A stretch of DNA of 64,000 nucleotides from positions 4,154,001 through 4,218,000 of the forward strand of contig NZ_AP021879.1 of assembly GCF_009689005.1 (NCBI RefSeq). Reading direction: 5' to 3'. The position numbers and the translations under genes were made by a program. Shown here piece after piece: positions 8,971 through 17,612 of this stretch (position 1 is its first letter; every line of letters begins with the position of its first letter). This stretch comes from Desulfosarcina ovata subsp. ovata (GTDB taxonomy: Bacteria; Desulfobacterota; Desulfobacteria; Desulfobacterales; Desulfosarcinaceae). The notes beneath the pieces are model-generated. The model searched no databases and was not told the DNA's origin. It saw nothing but the letters and a program-made list of their open reading frames with translations.

Positions 8971-8986
8971 TGGCACTCCCATTGCT
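8971..8986 (+). promoter_or_regulatory. Sigma-54 (-24/-12) promoter of the proline operon
   Basis: TGGCAC-N5-TTGCT, with exactly ten bases between the invariant GG (8972-8973) and GC (8984-8985). Transcription should start near 8997, about 43 bases before the P5C dehydrogenase start. Confidence 0.8.
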
Positions 8987-9039
8987 TATCTTTTGGGAAA
9001 GCCGTATGGCCGTACCATCCATTTTTCAAGGAGATCAGT

Positions 9040-10683
9040 ATGAATCTATTAAATAACAGCATCATTCGTGTCCCCGAGCCGGTCAATGAGCCGCAGTTCG
9101 ACTATGCGGTCAACTCCGCGGCACGCAGCCAATTGAAGCGCGCCCTGTCCGAACTGGCCGCAAAAACCATCGAAATCCCGTTGATCATCGGTGGCCGGGA
9201 AGTCAACACCGGCAACCGAGGTCAGGTGGTCATGCCCCACCAGCATGCGCACAAACTTGCCGATTACCACCAGGCCGGGGAAGAAGAGGCCCGCATGGCC
9301 ATCCAGGCGGCCATGGACGCCAAAACCGGATGGCAGCGCCTGCGCTGGGAGGAACGGGCGGCGATCTTTTTGAAAGCCGCCGAACTGATATCCGGCAAAT
9401 ACCGCTTTCAAATCAACGCCGCATCCATGCTCTCCACCAGCAAAAACGCCTTTCAGGCTGAAATCGACGCCGCCTGCGAGCTGATCGATTTTCTGCGGTT
9501 CAATGTCTATTTTGCCCAGACCATCTATGCCGAACAGCCGTTGCGCTCATCCAAGGGGACCTGGAACTACACCCAGTACCGCCCCCTGGAAGGCTTCGTG
9601 CTGGCCGTGACCCCGTTCAATTTTACTGCCATCGCCGGCAACCTGGCCGCTGCACCAGCCATCATGGGCAACACCGTCATCCTCAAACCGGCCTCCAGCA
9701 GCGTCTATACCCCCTGGCTGCTGATGCAGATTTTCAAAGAGGCCGGCCTGCCCGACGGCGTGATCAACTTCCTGCCCGGCCCCGGATCGGTTGTGGGCGA
9801 TGTCTGTCTGGCATCGCCCCATCTGGGAGGGGTCCATTTCACCGGTTCGACCGCCGTTTTCCAGCACATCTGGAAAACCATCGGCAAGAACATCACCAGC
9901 TACCGCGCCTACCCGCGCATCGTCGGCGAAACCGGAGGCAAGGATTTCATCTTCGCCCATGCCTCCGCCGACGTGGACTCGCTGGCCACCGCCTGCGTGC
10001 GCGGCGCCTTCGAATTCCAGGGACAGAAGTGCTCGGCCGCCTCGCGGGCCTACATTCCCGAGTCGCTGTGGCCGCGGGTTCGCGGCATTCTGGAAACGGA
10101 GGTGGGCCGCATCAAAATGGGCCCGGTGACCGATTTCAGGAATTTCGTCAATGCGGTCATCGACAAAGGCGCCTTCGACACCATCCGCAGCGCCATCGAG
10201 TATGCAAAAACGGCGGAGGAGGCCAAGATTGTCACCGGCGGTGGTTGCGACGACAGCCAGGGCTACTTTATCGAACCCACCATCATCCTGACCACCAATC
10301 CGAAGTTCAAAACCATGCAGGAAGAGATTTTCGGGCCGGTGCTAACGGTCTACGTCTATCCGGACGAGGATTATCCGGAAACCCTGAAAACCTGCGATGA
10401 GACGTCTGTCTATGGGCTCACCGGTGCGATTTTCGCCAACGACCGCCAGGCCATCAGCCAGGCCATGGCCGCCCTGGAAAACGCCGCCGGCAATTTTTAC
10501 ATCAACGACAAACCCACCGGTGCGGTGGTCGGCCAGCAGCCCTTCGGCGGTGCCCGCGCCTCCGGCACCAATGACAAAGCTGGCGCGGCCAGCAACCTGA
10601 TGCGCTGGGTTTCGCCGCGCACGATCAAAGAGAGCTTTGATGCGGCCGGGCCGTTCGACTATCCGTTCATGCAGGCCGAATAG
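9040..10683 (+). CDS. pruA: L-glutamate gamma-semialdehyde (1-pyrroline-5-carboxylate) dehydrogenase
   Basis: Oxidises glutamate semialdehyde, in equilibrium with P5C, to glutamate using NAD+, the second step of proline degradation. The ATG at 9040 follows AAGGAGATC; the frame is open further upstream but that part overlaps the promoter. The 547-residue length matches the P5CDH group that is close to the PutA C-terminal half. Visible motifs are LAVTPFNFTAIAGNLAAAPA and VILKPAS (NAD binding), HFTGSTAVF, GETGGKDF (catalytic Glu region), GQKCSAASR (catalytic Cys) and EEIFGPVLTVYVY. It forms an operon with the proline dehydrogenase 15 bp downstream. Confidence 0.95.
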   Translation: MNLLNNSIIRVPEPVNEPQFDYAVNSAARSQLKRALSELAAKTIEIPLIIGGREVNTGNRGQVVMPHQHAHKLADYHQAGEEEARMAIQAAMDAKTGWQRLRWEERAAIFLKAAELISGKYRFQINAASMLSTSKNAFQAEIDAACELIDFLRFNVYFAQTIYAEQPLRSSKGTWNYTQYRPLEGFVLAVTPFNFTAIAGNLAAAPAIMGNTVILKPASSSVYTPWLLMQIFKEAGLPDGVINFLPGPGSVVGDVCLASPHLGGVHFTGSTAVFQHIWKTIGKNITSYRAYPRIVGETGGKDFIFAHASADVDSLATACVRGAFEFQGQKCSAASRAYIPESLWPRVRGILETEVGRIKMGPVTDFRNFVNAVIDKGAFDTIRSAIEYAKTAEEAKIVTGGGCDDSQGYFIEPTIILTTNPKFKTMQEEIFGPVLTVYVYPDEDYPETLKTCDETSVYGLTGAIFANDRQAISQAMAALENAAGNFYINDKPTGAVVGQQPFGGARASGTNDKAGAASNLMRWVSPRTIKESFDAAGPFDYPFMQAE

Positions 10684-10698
10684 GGGAAGGGCGCTTTT

Positions 10699-11910
10699 AT
10701 GACAATCCACAATCAAACCAATGAGTTCGATCTGCCCGTCTCCTTCGACGATACGCAGGTGGCCTTCCAGAACAAATCCAACGGGGAGCTGTTTCTGTCG
10801 TACCTGATCTTCTCGCTCACCAAAAATCCGTTGATGGTCAACGTTCTCTCCCAGGCCGCCAAAATCTGTCTGGCAGCAGGGCTTCCGGTCAAGCGGCTCA
10901 TCAAAAGCACGGTGTTCAAACAGTTCTGCGGTGGTGAATCCAGCCGGGAATACCGCCAGGTCATCGCCACTTTGGGCCGCTCGACCATCGGCGCCATTCT
11001 GGACTACTCGGTGGAGGGCAATCAGGATGAGGCCGGTTTTGAAAGTACCACCCGGGAACTGTTGGCGGTGATCCAGGAGGCCGCGACCAATCCGAACATC
11101 CCCTGCACCTGCATGAAACTCTCCGCCATCGGCGCCTTTGACCTCTTTGAAGCGGTCTCCGCCGGAAAGCGTCTGACAACCGCCGAGCAGCAGGCCTGGC
11201 AGAGGATCGAAACCCGCCTGAACACCATCTGCGCCGCTGCGAAAAAATCGCAAAAACCGATCTATATCGATGCCGAAGAGAGCTGGGTCCAGGACGCCAT
11301 GGACCGGCTGGCCGAAACCGCGATGGCCCGTTACAACACAAAGAGGGCCGTGGTCTATACCACCCTGCAGCTTTATCGCTGGGACCGCATCGATTATTTC
11401 GAAGGCCTGATCCAAAAGGCCCGCGCGGCCGGCTACCGACTGGGCGTCAAAATCGTGCGCGGCGCCTATCTGGAAAAAGAGCGCGAGCGCGCCCTCAACA
11501 TGGGCTACCCCTCACCGGTCAACCCGTCCAAGGCGGATACGGACGACGAATACAACCGCGCGATCAACCTGTTTGTCGACAACATCGATGTGGTCGAACT
11601 GTGTCTGGGCACCCACAACGAGTACAGTTGCCGGTTGCTGATGCACCGCATGAATGAAAAAGGCGTGCCCCACAACCATCCCCACATCTGGTTTGCCCAG
11701 CTTTACGGCATGAGTGACAACATCAGCTTCAACCTGGCCAAAGCCGGCTACAACGTTACCAAGTATTTGCCCTACGGCCCGGTCGAGTCGACGCTGCCCT
11801 ATCTGACCCGCCGGGCCGAGGAAAATACAGCCATTGCCGGTCAGATGAGCAAAGAGCTGGACATCATCGTCCGTGAACGTCAACGGCGCCGCAAGGGCCG
11901 CGGAAAATAA
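10699..11910 (+). CDS. Proline dehydrogenase (FAD-dependent)
   Basis: Oxidises proline to P5C and passes electrons to FAD and probably the quinone pool. The 403-residue protein has PRODH-barrel features: TCMKLSAIGAFDLFE, YIDAEESW, VVYTTLQLYRWDRI, GYRLGVKIVRGAYLEKERE (the conserved RGAYxxxE lid and substrate arginine region), CLGTHNEYS and a C-terminal YLPYGPVESTLPYLTRRAEEN that matches the substrate-binding YxxRRxxEN motif. It is a stand-alone enzyme, not fused as in PutA. It follows the P5C dehydrogenase closely and shares its sigma-54 promoter. Confidence 0.93.
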   Translation: MTIHNQTNEFDLPVSFDDTQVAFQNKSNGELFLSYLIFSLTKNPLMVNVLSQAAKICLAAGLPVKRLIKSTVFKQFCGGESSREYRQVIATLGRSTIGAILDYSVEGNQDEAGFESTTRELLAVIQEAATNPNIPCTCMKLSAIGAFDLFEAVSAGKRLTTAEQQAWQRIETRLNTICAAAKKSQKPIYIDAEESWVQDAMDRLAETAMARYNTKRAVVYTTLQLYRWDRIDYFEGLIQKARAAGYRLGVKIVRGAYLEKERERALNMGYPSPVNPSKADTDDEYNRAINLFVDNIDVVELCLGTHNEYSCRLLMHRMNEKGVPHNHPHIWFAQLYGMSDNISFNLAKAGYNVTKYLPYGPVESTLPYLTRRAEENTAIAGQMSKELDIIVRERQRRRKGRGK

Positions 11911-12059
11911 TTTCTACATGTTGCAAGTCGATGCACCCCACCTGACAGGGCAATCGCGTACGGATCGTTACTATGATCCAGATCGAAATCGGGATCGCTA
12001 TCGAAATCGAAAAGAAAACCTGAGTGACATGCGATAGCCCTGCCCCACCTGACCGCGTT

Positions 12060-12102
12060 GTGAAAACGTCGGACATATTCCCGATATGTCCGCCGTTTTC
12101 AC
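12060..12102. repeat. Strong palindrome after the proline operon
   Basis: Arms of 19 bases with one mismatch (GTGAAAACG, then CGGACATAT) surround a five-base TCCCG loop. There is no T-run, so it is either a processing or stability hairpin or a dispersed palindromic repeat. The stretch 11911-12286 otherwise holds only a short tract with repeated TCGAAATCG units and no gene. Confidence 0.6.
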
Positions 12103-12286
12103 GCCTTGCCGAAAGAGCGCCTGATCGCCCACATCGGCAAACTGATTTTTTTGTGAACTTTACTGAACTTCATATTGGGACTGGCGTATCTTTAAAACAG
12201 TCCTATCTTGTGTCCATCCAAACGTCCCCAAATGGTGCCCCGGCACAATCGTGGCCGGGCGCCATCACTCTGAGGAAGGGTTAACT

Positions 12287-13342
12287 ATGGCATCTTTATT
12301 CGATCCGGTTCGGTTGGGTGAGCTTGCCCTTCCCAACCGCATGGTTATGTCACCATTGACTCGCTGTCGTGCTGGTGAAGGCCGGGTGCCCAACGCGCGG
12401 ATGGCGGAATATTACACCCAGCGGGCTTCGGCCGGTCTGATCATCTCCGAGGCAACCTCGGTCACCCCAATGGGGGTTGGATATCCCGATACGCCCGGAA
12501 TCTGGTCAGACAATCAGGTTGACGGCTGGCGAACGGTGACTGACGCCGTGCATCAGGCCGGCGGCCGGATGATCCTTCAATTATGGCATGTCGGTCGTAT
12601 TTCAGACCCCTATTATCTCGATGGCGAGCTTCCGGTCGCTCCCAGTGCGATTGCAGCCAAGGGGCACGTCAGTCTGTTACGTCCAAAGAAGGATTTTGTG
12701 GTGCCTCGAGCCCTGGAAACCGATGAAATCCCCAGTATTGTCGACGCATTTCGCAAAGGAGCCGAGAATGCGAAAAAAGCTGGTTTTGACGGCGTTGAGG
12801 TGCACGGTGCCAATGGCTATCTGTTGGACCAGTTTCTGCAGAGCACGACCAACCACAGAACCGATCCATATGGCGGCGGTATCGAAAATCGGGCGCGGCT
12901 GTTGCTGGATGTGACCGACGCGGCCATCTCCGTTTGGGGAGCCGGTCGCGTCGGGGTTCACCTGGCACCCCGGGGGGATGCCCATGACATGGGCGACGCC
13001 GATCCGGCGGCAACTTTCGGTTATGTGGCCGAAGCATTGGGCAAACGCAACATCGCCTTTATCTTTACCCGGGAACACCTTAATGCGCCGACGCTGGCAC
13101 CGGCCTTGAAAAAAGCCTTTGGCGGCGCCCTGATCGCCAATGAACAGCTCACCCAGGCGAGTGCCACGCAGCTTCTGGAAAAAGGGATCGCCGATGCCGC
13201 GGCCTTTGGCAAGGCCTACATCGCCAACCCGGATCTGGTGGCCCGTTTCCGCCAAAATGCACCGCTCAACGCTTTGGATGTTGAAACGATGTATGGCGGC
13301 GGATCGAAGGGATATACGGATTATCCGGCGTTGCCATGCTGA
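12287..13342 (+). CDS. Old yellow enzyme family NADH:flavin oxidoreductase (NemA-like)
   Basis: An FMN beta/alpha-barrel ene-reductase of 351 residues. It shows LFDPVRLGELALPNRMVMSPLTRCRA at the start, then LQLWHVGRIS, the active-site block GFDGVEVHGANGYLLDQFLQSTTNHRTDPYGG, and a C-terminal ADAAAFGKAYIANPDLVARF. It reduces activated alkenes or nitro esters and related electrophiles with NAD(P)H. The block motif with paired H and N matches the classical OYE substrate-binding residues. The ATG at 12287 follows GAGGAAGGG. No functionally linked neighbour is evident. Confidence 0.93.
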   Translation: MASLFDPVRLGELALPNRMVMSPLTRCRAGEGRVPNARMAEYYTQRASAGLIISEATSVTPMGVGYPDTPGIWSDNQVDGWRTVTDAVHQAGGRMILQLWHVGRISDPYYLDGELPVAPSAIAAKGHVSLLRPKKDFVVPRALETDEIPSIVDAFRKGAENAKKAGFDGVEVHGANGYLLDQFLQSTTNHRTDPYGGGIENRARLLLDVTDAAISVWGAGRVGVHLAPRGDAHDMGDADPAATFGYVAEALGKRNIAFIFTREHLNAPTLAPALKKAFGGALIANEQLTQASATQLLEKGIADAAAFGKAYIANPDLVARFRQNAPLNALDVETMYGGGSKGYTDYPALPC

Positions 13343-13478
13343 TGAATGGCCGGACCGTCATGGCATCGCGTTTTTGAAAGCCAGCAGTTGTTTTCCGAAG
13401 CAGGAAATCATCGAATCGTGGTTTCATAACAAGGACAACGTTTTTTACAATCTCATTTTCCCTGAAGGAGTTGAACCG

Positions 13479-13889
13479 ATGTCAGGCTTTCGATTTTGTT
13501 TGGACCTTACCGTCCGGAAGGCGGATCTCAACGAGTTCCATGTGGCCTATGAAAAATATTTCTCTTTTTTCCAACTGGCCTGCGACGGTTATTTCGCCAT
13601 GCTCGACCACAAGGTGGGAAGCGACACATCCGGCATTGATCTGATCGCCGCCGAAACCCGGTGCGCCTACAAGAAAGAGCTCCAACTGGGAGATTCCATC
13701 AAGGTTGAATGCCGCGTCAGTAAAATCAAATCCAAAGCCGTCGTCATGGACTTTCAGATCAACCGGGACGGGGAAATTTGCGCAACCGGATCAACCACCT
13801 ATCTCTTCTTTGACTATAGCATTAGAAAGGTCGTCGCCGCCCCCTCCCCGCTGGTTCAGGGGATTCAAGTCCATGAAGACCTTGCCTGA
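13479..13889 (+). CDS. Hotdog-fold thioesterase-like protein
   Basis: A 136-residue protein with a 4-hydroxybenzoyl-CoA thioesterase-like pattern: FHVAYEKYFSFFQLACDGYFAMLDH, then a loop, then AAETRCAYKKELQLGDSIKVECRVSKIKSKAVVMDFQI. The usual catalytic Asp of the 4HBT motif (DxNxHVNN) is not obvious, so the substrate is unknown. The ATG at 13479 has GAAGGAG nine bases upstream. It follows the old yellow enzyme gene on the same strand, but the spacing of 136 bp suggests a separate unit. Confidence 0.7.
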   Translation: MSGFRFCLDLTVRKADLNEFHVAYEKYFSFFQLACDGYFAMLDHKVGSDTSGIDLIAAETRCAYKKELQLGDSIKVECRVSKIKSKAVVMDFQINRDGEICATGSTTYLFFDYSIRKVVAAPSPLVQGIQVHEDLA

Positions 13890-13979
13890 TCGCTTCTGGT
13901 AACTTTGGCCACCCATCGGGTCATCGCTTGAATGGTTCGCTGAAACGATACATTTTCAAAAAAAACGAAAGGAGCAGTT

Positions 13980-14435
13980 ATGATGCGAAAAGGGTTTTTT
14001 TATGCCGTTTGCTGTGTGCTGGTTGTCGCCGTGGCCGGAGTGGCCTACGCTCAGTTTGCCAAACCTGGCAAAGCCATCGCCTACCGCAAAGCGGTAATGG
14101 TTCTGTTGGGGCATCATTTCGGGCAGATCGGAGCGTCACTTGGCAGTGCAACGGATCGCAACACCGTGGCGAAGAATGCCGGCCTGGTGGCAACCCTGGC
14201 GCCCTTGGCCTGGGAGGCATGCATGGTGCCCGGTACGGACAAAGGCGACACCACCATGGCGTCCAAGGTGTTGAAGGACAGGCATGGATTTACCACAGCG
14301 GCCGGCGCGTTTGAGACAGCGGCCGCAAAGCTCGGCACCGTGGCTTCTGAAGGAGACATGGGTGCGATCAAAGCCCAGTTTGGTGCCGTGGCGAAAACCT
14401 GTAAGGCGTGCCATGGCGAGTACCGGTCAAGGTAG
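13980..14435 (+). CDS. Cytochrome c' (exported, four-helix c-type cytochrome)
   Basis: A 151-residue protein with a signal peptide (FFYAVCCVLVVAVAGVAYAQ) and a single C-terminal haem site, CKACH, followed by GEYRS. The fold pattern, with an N-terminal AIAYRKAVMVLLGHHFGQI helix and the haem motif about twelve residues from the end, is that of cytochrome c'. These proteins bind NO or act as periplasmic redox carriers. The convergent downstream gene encodes a cytochrome b561, a common pairing with soluble c-type cytochromes. GAAAGGAGCAG precedes the ATG. Confidence 0.88.
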   Translation: MMRKGFFYAVCCVLVVAVAGVAYAQFAKPGKAIAYRKAVMVLLGHHFGQIGASLGSATDRNTVAKNAGLVATLAPLAWEACMVPGTDKGDTTMASKVLKDRHGFTTAAGAFETAAAKLGTVASEGDMGAIKAQFGAVAKTCKACHGEYRSR

Positions 14436-14474
14436 CCAGCCGATCATTTTCACATTAAGGGGCCTGTGGCGCAA

Positions 14475-15152
14475 TTACCAGCCTATGAAGTAAACCGAGG
14501 CGGCGGCAAAGGCCAGCACCAGCAACGCCACCCACAAGGGTGGCGTTTTTAATTCGGTTTTCGGGGATGGTGAGCCTGGCTTGCGGCCGTTAATCATGGG
14601 CATGATGAGATTTTCACGCTTCACCCCGAGATAGAACAGCACGGCCAAAAGATGCAGGCCCACAAGACCAGCGATGACGCCCTGATTGAGACGGTGGATT
14701 TCTGTCAGCCTGATGCTGGTTGCCTCACTGACCATGGAATAGAGCGGACCATAGGTAAAAATCTCATCATTGGCGAACAAACCGGTGGTGGCCTGTATCA
14801 CCAGCGCCAGCAGCATGGCAACGATGGACCACCCGCCCAAGGGGTTGTGACCCAGAACGTGCTGAGGGTGCGATCCCGTCAGGGAGCGGGCATATTGCCA
14901 GGCGGCTCGTGGGCCGCGGACAAAATGCGAAAAGCGTGCCGTGCGGCTTCCGACAACGCCCCAGACCATTCGAAAGAGGAGCAACCCGAGAACCATCAGG
15001 CCACTGTATATATGGTAAACCATCAGGTTGCCACCCAGCTTTGCGGTCACGAAACACCCCCCCACGAATGCAACCAGGGCCCAGTGGAAGATACGCGTCG
15101 GTAAGTCCCAGATCTGAACCTGGCCTGCTTCCCGATCCGTTTTTTGTGCCAT
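14475..15152 (-). CDS. Cytochrome b561-type diheme membrane protein
   Basis: A 225-residue integral membrane protein with about five transmembrane helices. The opening QIWDLPTRIFHWALVAFVGGCFVTAK and the later EIHRLNQGVIAGLVGLHLLAVLFY hold the histidines that ligate haem b in the Ni,Fe-hydrogenase-type cytochrome b (cytb_N) family. These proteins move electrons between quinone and periplasmic cytochromes. It converges on the cytochrome c' gene with 39 bp between stops, so a shared pathway is plausible, but they are not co-transcribed. Confidence 0.88.
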   Translation of the reverse strand: MAQKTDREAGQVQIWDLPTRIFHWALVAFVGGCFVTAKLGGNLMVYHIYSGLMVLGLLLFRMVWGVVGSRTARFSHFVRGPRAAWQYARSLTGSHPQHVLGHNPLGGWSIVAMLLALVIQATTGLFANDEIFTYGPLYSMVSEATSIRLTEIHRLNQGVIAGLVGLHLLAVLFYLGVKRENLIMPMINGRKPGSPSPKTELKTPPLWVALLVLAFAAASVYFIGW

Positions 15153-15250
15153 GGCAAACTCCTTGTCTTTGCGTATAGGAGGACAATCATTCCACTGGGG
15201 TGACTATAATACCGTTCCAAACGGTGGCAATGCCGGTCGATGGAATTGGT

Positions 15251-15354
15251 CAGGGTGAATCTGTTCTAATGCTAACCCACTGAAATGATAAAGTCGCTTT
15301 ATATTTCACAGACATGTAAAATCAATGGGTTACAAATAGAACAAATTTACCCTG
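15251..15354. mobile_element. 104-bp MITE-like element with 11-bp flanking direct repeat
   Basis: The element has terminal inverted repeats beginning CAGGGT(G/A)AAT with longer matching arms (TGTTCTA, TAACCCA). It is flanked on both sides by ATGGAATTGGT (15240-15250 and 15355-15365), a target-site duplication. It carries the 15-mer TAACCCACTGAAATG that also occurs near the right end of the insertion sequence at 49578-49592 (as complement). It occupies most of the 300-bp gap before the SfrB-like gene and has no coding capacity. Confidence 0.7.
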
Positions 15355-15454
15355 ATGGAATTGGTTGTCATGGATTGACCCGGTAGCATTCTTTGTAGTA
15401 TGAGAATCTTTTTCGATCCTATCTCTCCCACATAAATACGAAAGGTGGTGTCTC

Positions 15455-17377
15455 ATGAAAGCGCCGTTGCTATGCACTTGGGAAGGGTGGTCCGATCAGG
15501 CGGCCGGTCTGTTTGCAACCGCAGCCGACGATTCCAACGGCTCCATGCCGTTCAAGGCCCTGCTGGGCTGGAAAGGAATGGTGGTGTGGGATGAAACCGC
15601 CGATGCCGTGGACCTTCTGCGTGTCTACCTGGAGAAAGTGGCCAATGAGTCGTGCGGCCAATGCACCCCCTGCCGTGAAGGAACCCAGCGGCTGGTTTCG
15701 ATCATCAATCGAATTTGCGGCGGGCAGGGAGAGCTTGCTGATATAGACGAAATCCGCCGCATGGCGATATTTGTTTCCGAAGCGGCCCGTTGCGACGTGG
15801 GACGCTGCCTCGCCCCGCCCACCCTGGAAATCTTGGATCGCTTTGCGGATCAATTTGTCGCCACGGTCAAGGAAAAACGCCAGGTTCCGCAGCAGCCCTG
15901 CGAAACGACGGTAACGGCGCCATGCATCAGCGCCTGTCCCTCCAATGTGGATATCCCGGCCTATGTGGAAGGCATCCGCATGGGAAATTTCGCGCAGGCC
16001 CTGGCCCGTGCCCGGCAGGACTGCCCCATGCCCGGGACCATCGGCCGGGTTTGCGTGCGTCCCTGCGAGGCCAGTTGCCGTCGCGGGCGCCTGGATGAGC
16101 CGATTGCCATCCGCGCCCTGAAGCGCTTCCTGGCCGATAACGAAATGCGGACCGGCACCCCATCACTCCAGCAACCGCCCGAAGTGTACAAACCGGAACG
16201 GGTGGCCATCGTGGGCGCCGGTCCGGCCGGGCTGTCGTGCGCCTATTACCTGGGAACCATGGGCTACCACACCACCATCTTCGAAGCCCAGGAGACCGCC
16301 GGGGGCATGGCCACTTACGGCATTCCCTCATACCGGTTGCCCCGCAACATCATGGATTACGAGGTTGCCGATGTGGAACGAATGGGGGCTGAAATCCGTT
16401 ATGGCGTCAATGTGGGGGAGGACATCACCCTGGATGCACTGGGCAAAGAAGGCTACCGGGCTATCTTTCTCGCCGTGGGTGCCCCGGAATCTTCCAAAAT
16501 GCGCTGTGAGGGAGAAGACGCCGGATACGAGTGTTTCATGACCGGGATCCATTTCCTGGCTGAAGTCTCCCGTGGCCGGCGGCCGGTGGAGGGCAAAAAA
16601 CTGGTCGTCGTGGGCGGCGGCAACGTGGCCATGGATTGCGTCCGCTCGGCCCTGCGCACGGGCTTTACCGATGTGAACCTGCTCTACCGCCGCACCGAGG
16701 CCGAGATGCCGGCCGATCCCCAGGAAATCGAGGAGGCCAAGGAGGAGGGCGTTAAATTTCACTATCTGGTGGCCCCGGTCAGCATTGTGCACACCGAGGG
16801 CAAGGTTTCCGGGCTGGAATGCCAGCGCATGGAACTGGGCGAACCCGACGCTTCCGGCCGGCGGCGGCCGGTGCCGGTGGAAGGCTCCAATTTCGTCATC
16901 GACTGCGATGCCATCATCCCGGCCGTGGGACAGATCTGCGTGGTGGACTGCGTGCTTCCCGAGGAGGATTCGCTGACCCGCTGGAAGACCCTGATTGTCG
17001 ACCAGATGACCTTCCAGTCGCGCACGCCGTCGGTCTTTGGCGGCGGTGACTGCATCACCGGTCCGGCCACCCTGATCGCCGCCCTGGCAGCTGGTAAAAA
17101 GGCGGCCCGGCACATTGCCCAGTACATCGAACAGGGGGAATGCCAGCCAACAATTCCGGAAATCCTGCAGACCCTGGTCAACAGTTGCGGCGTGTTTGAG
17201 CCGGACGAGGATTTTGTTTTTGACGGGATCACCCAGCGCGCCGAACCGGCGGTGCTGCCGCCGGGTACGCGGATCAACGATTTCAGTGAGGTGGAAGGTT
17301 GCCTGAGCCTCAGCCAGGCGATTAAAGAATCGGAGCGCTGCTTGCGGTGTTACCGGATTGCCGTGGCGGTAAAATAG
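15455..17377 (+). CDS. SfrB/NfnB-like iron-sulfur flavoprotein with NuoF-type FeS domain
   Basis: A 640-residue fusion. Residues about 40-130 match the C-terminal 4Fe-4S domain of NuoF/HydB (ESCGQCTPCREG, then RCDVGRCLAPP). Residues about 145-230 are a Fer4_20 domain (CISACPSNVDIPAYV, CPMPGTIGRVCVRPCEASC). The rest is a glutamate-synthase-small-subunit-type NAD(P)H:FAD oxidoreductase with GAGPAGLSCAYYLG, VVVGGGNVAMD and GGGDCITGPATLIAA. SfrB of Geobacter and related NfnB subunits have this layout and move electrons between NAD(P)H and ferredoxin or other carriers. No partner subunit (SfrA, HydA or formate dehydrogenase) is adjacent. Confidence 0.85.
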   Translation: MKAPLLCTWEGWSDQAAGLFATAADDSNGSMPFKALLGWKGMVVWDETADAVDLLRVYLEKVANESCGQCTPCREGTQRLVSIINRICGGQGELADIDEIRRMAIFVSEAARCDVGRCLAPPTLEILDRFADQFVATVKEKRQVPQQPCETTVTAPCISACPSNVDIPAYVEGIRMGNFAQALARARQDCPMPGTIGRVCVRPCEASCRRGRLDEPIAIRALKRFLADNEMRTGTPSLQQPPEVYKPERVAIVGAGPAGLSCAYYLGTMGYHTTIFEAQETAGGMATYGIPSYRLPRNIMDYEVADVERMGAEIRYGVNVGEDITLDALGKEGYRAIFLAVGAPESSKMRCEGEDAGYECFMTGIHFLAEVSRGRRPVEGKKLVVVGGGNVAMDCVRSALRTGFTDVNLLYRRTEAEMPADPQEIEEAKEEGVKFHYLVAPVSIVHTEGKVSGLECQRMELGEPDASGRRRPVPVEGSNFVIDCDAIIPAVGQICVVDCVLPEEDSLTRWKTLIVDQMTFQSRTPSVFGGGDCITGPATLIAALAAGKKAARHIAQYIEQGECQPTIPEILQTLVNSCGVFEPDEDFVFDGITQRAEPAVLPPGTRINDFSEVEGCLSLSQAIKESERCLRCYRIAVAVK

Positions 17378-17417
17378 GGCCGGCCCACGGATCCGATTCG
17401 GCATCAGGTCAGGACAA

Positions 17418-17447
17418 AGGCGCAGCCAAAGGCTGCGCCTGTTTTTT
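17418..17447 (+). terminator. Rho-independent terminator of the SfrB-like gene
   Basis: A perfect 10-bp stem AGGCGCAGCC/GGCTGCGCCT with an AAA loop, followed by GTTTTTT. Confidence 0.9.
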
Positions 17448-17612
17448 ATGCTCATTCCGGCAAGGCGGCCGTTGAATCTCTTTCCCCGCTAAGGCCCGGT
17501 TCATATTGCGCACGGCGAAGATTGGAATCATGGTTGAAAAAGCGTGTATGGCTGTTAAATTGGTCTGGATCGCTACTGGGTTGAAACCGGCATCAGGAAA
17601 AGGAATTTGGCA

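Noticed and set aside
10342-11415. Long minus-strand frame opposite the proline dehydrogenase
   Set aside because: Antisense to a convincing plus-strand gene with conserved motifs; no ribosome site or family signature.
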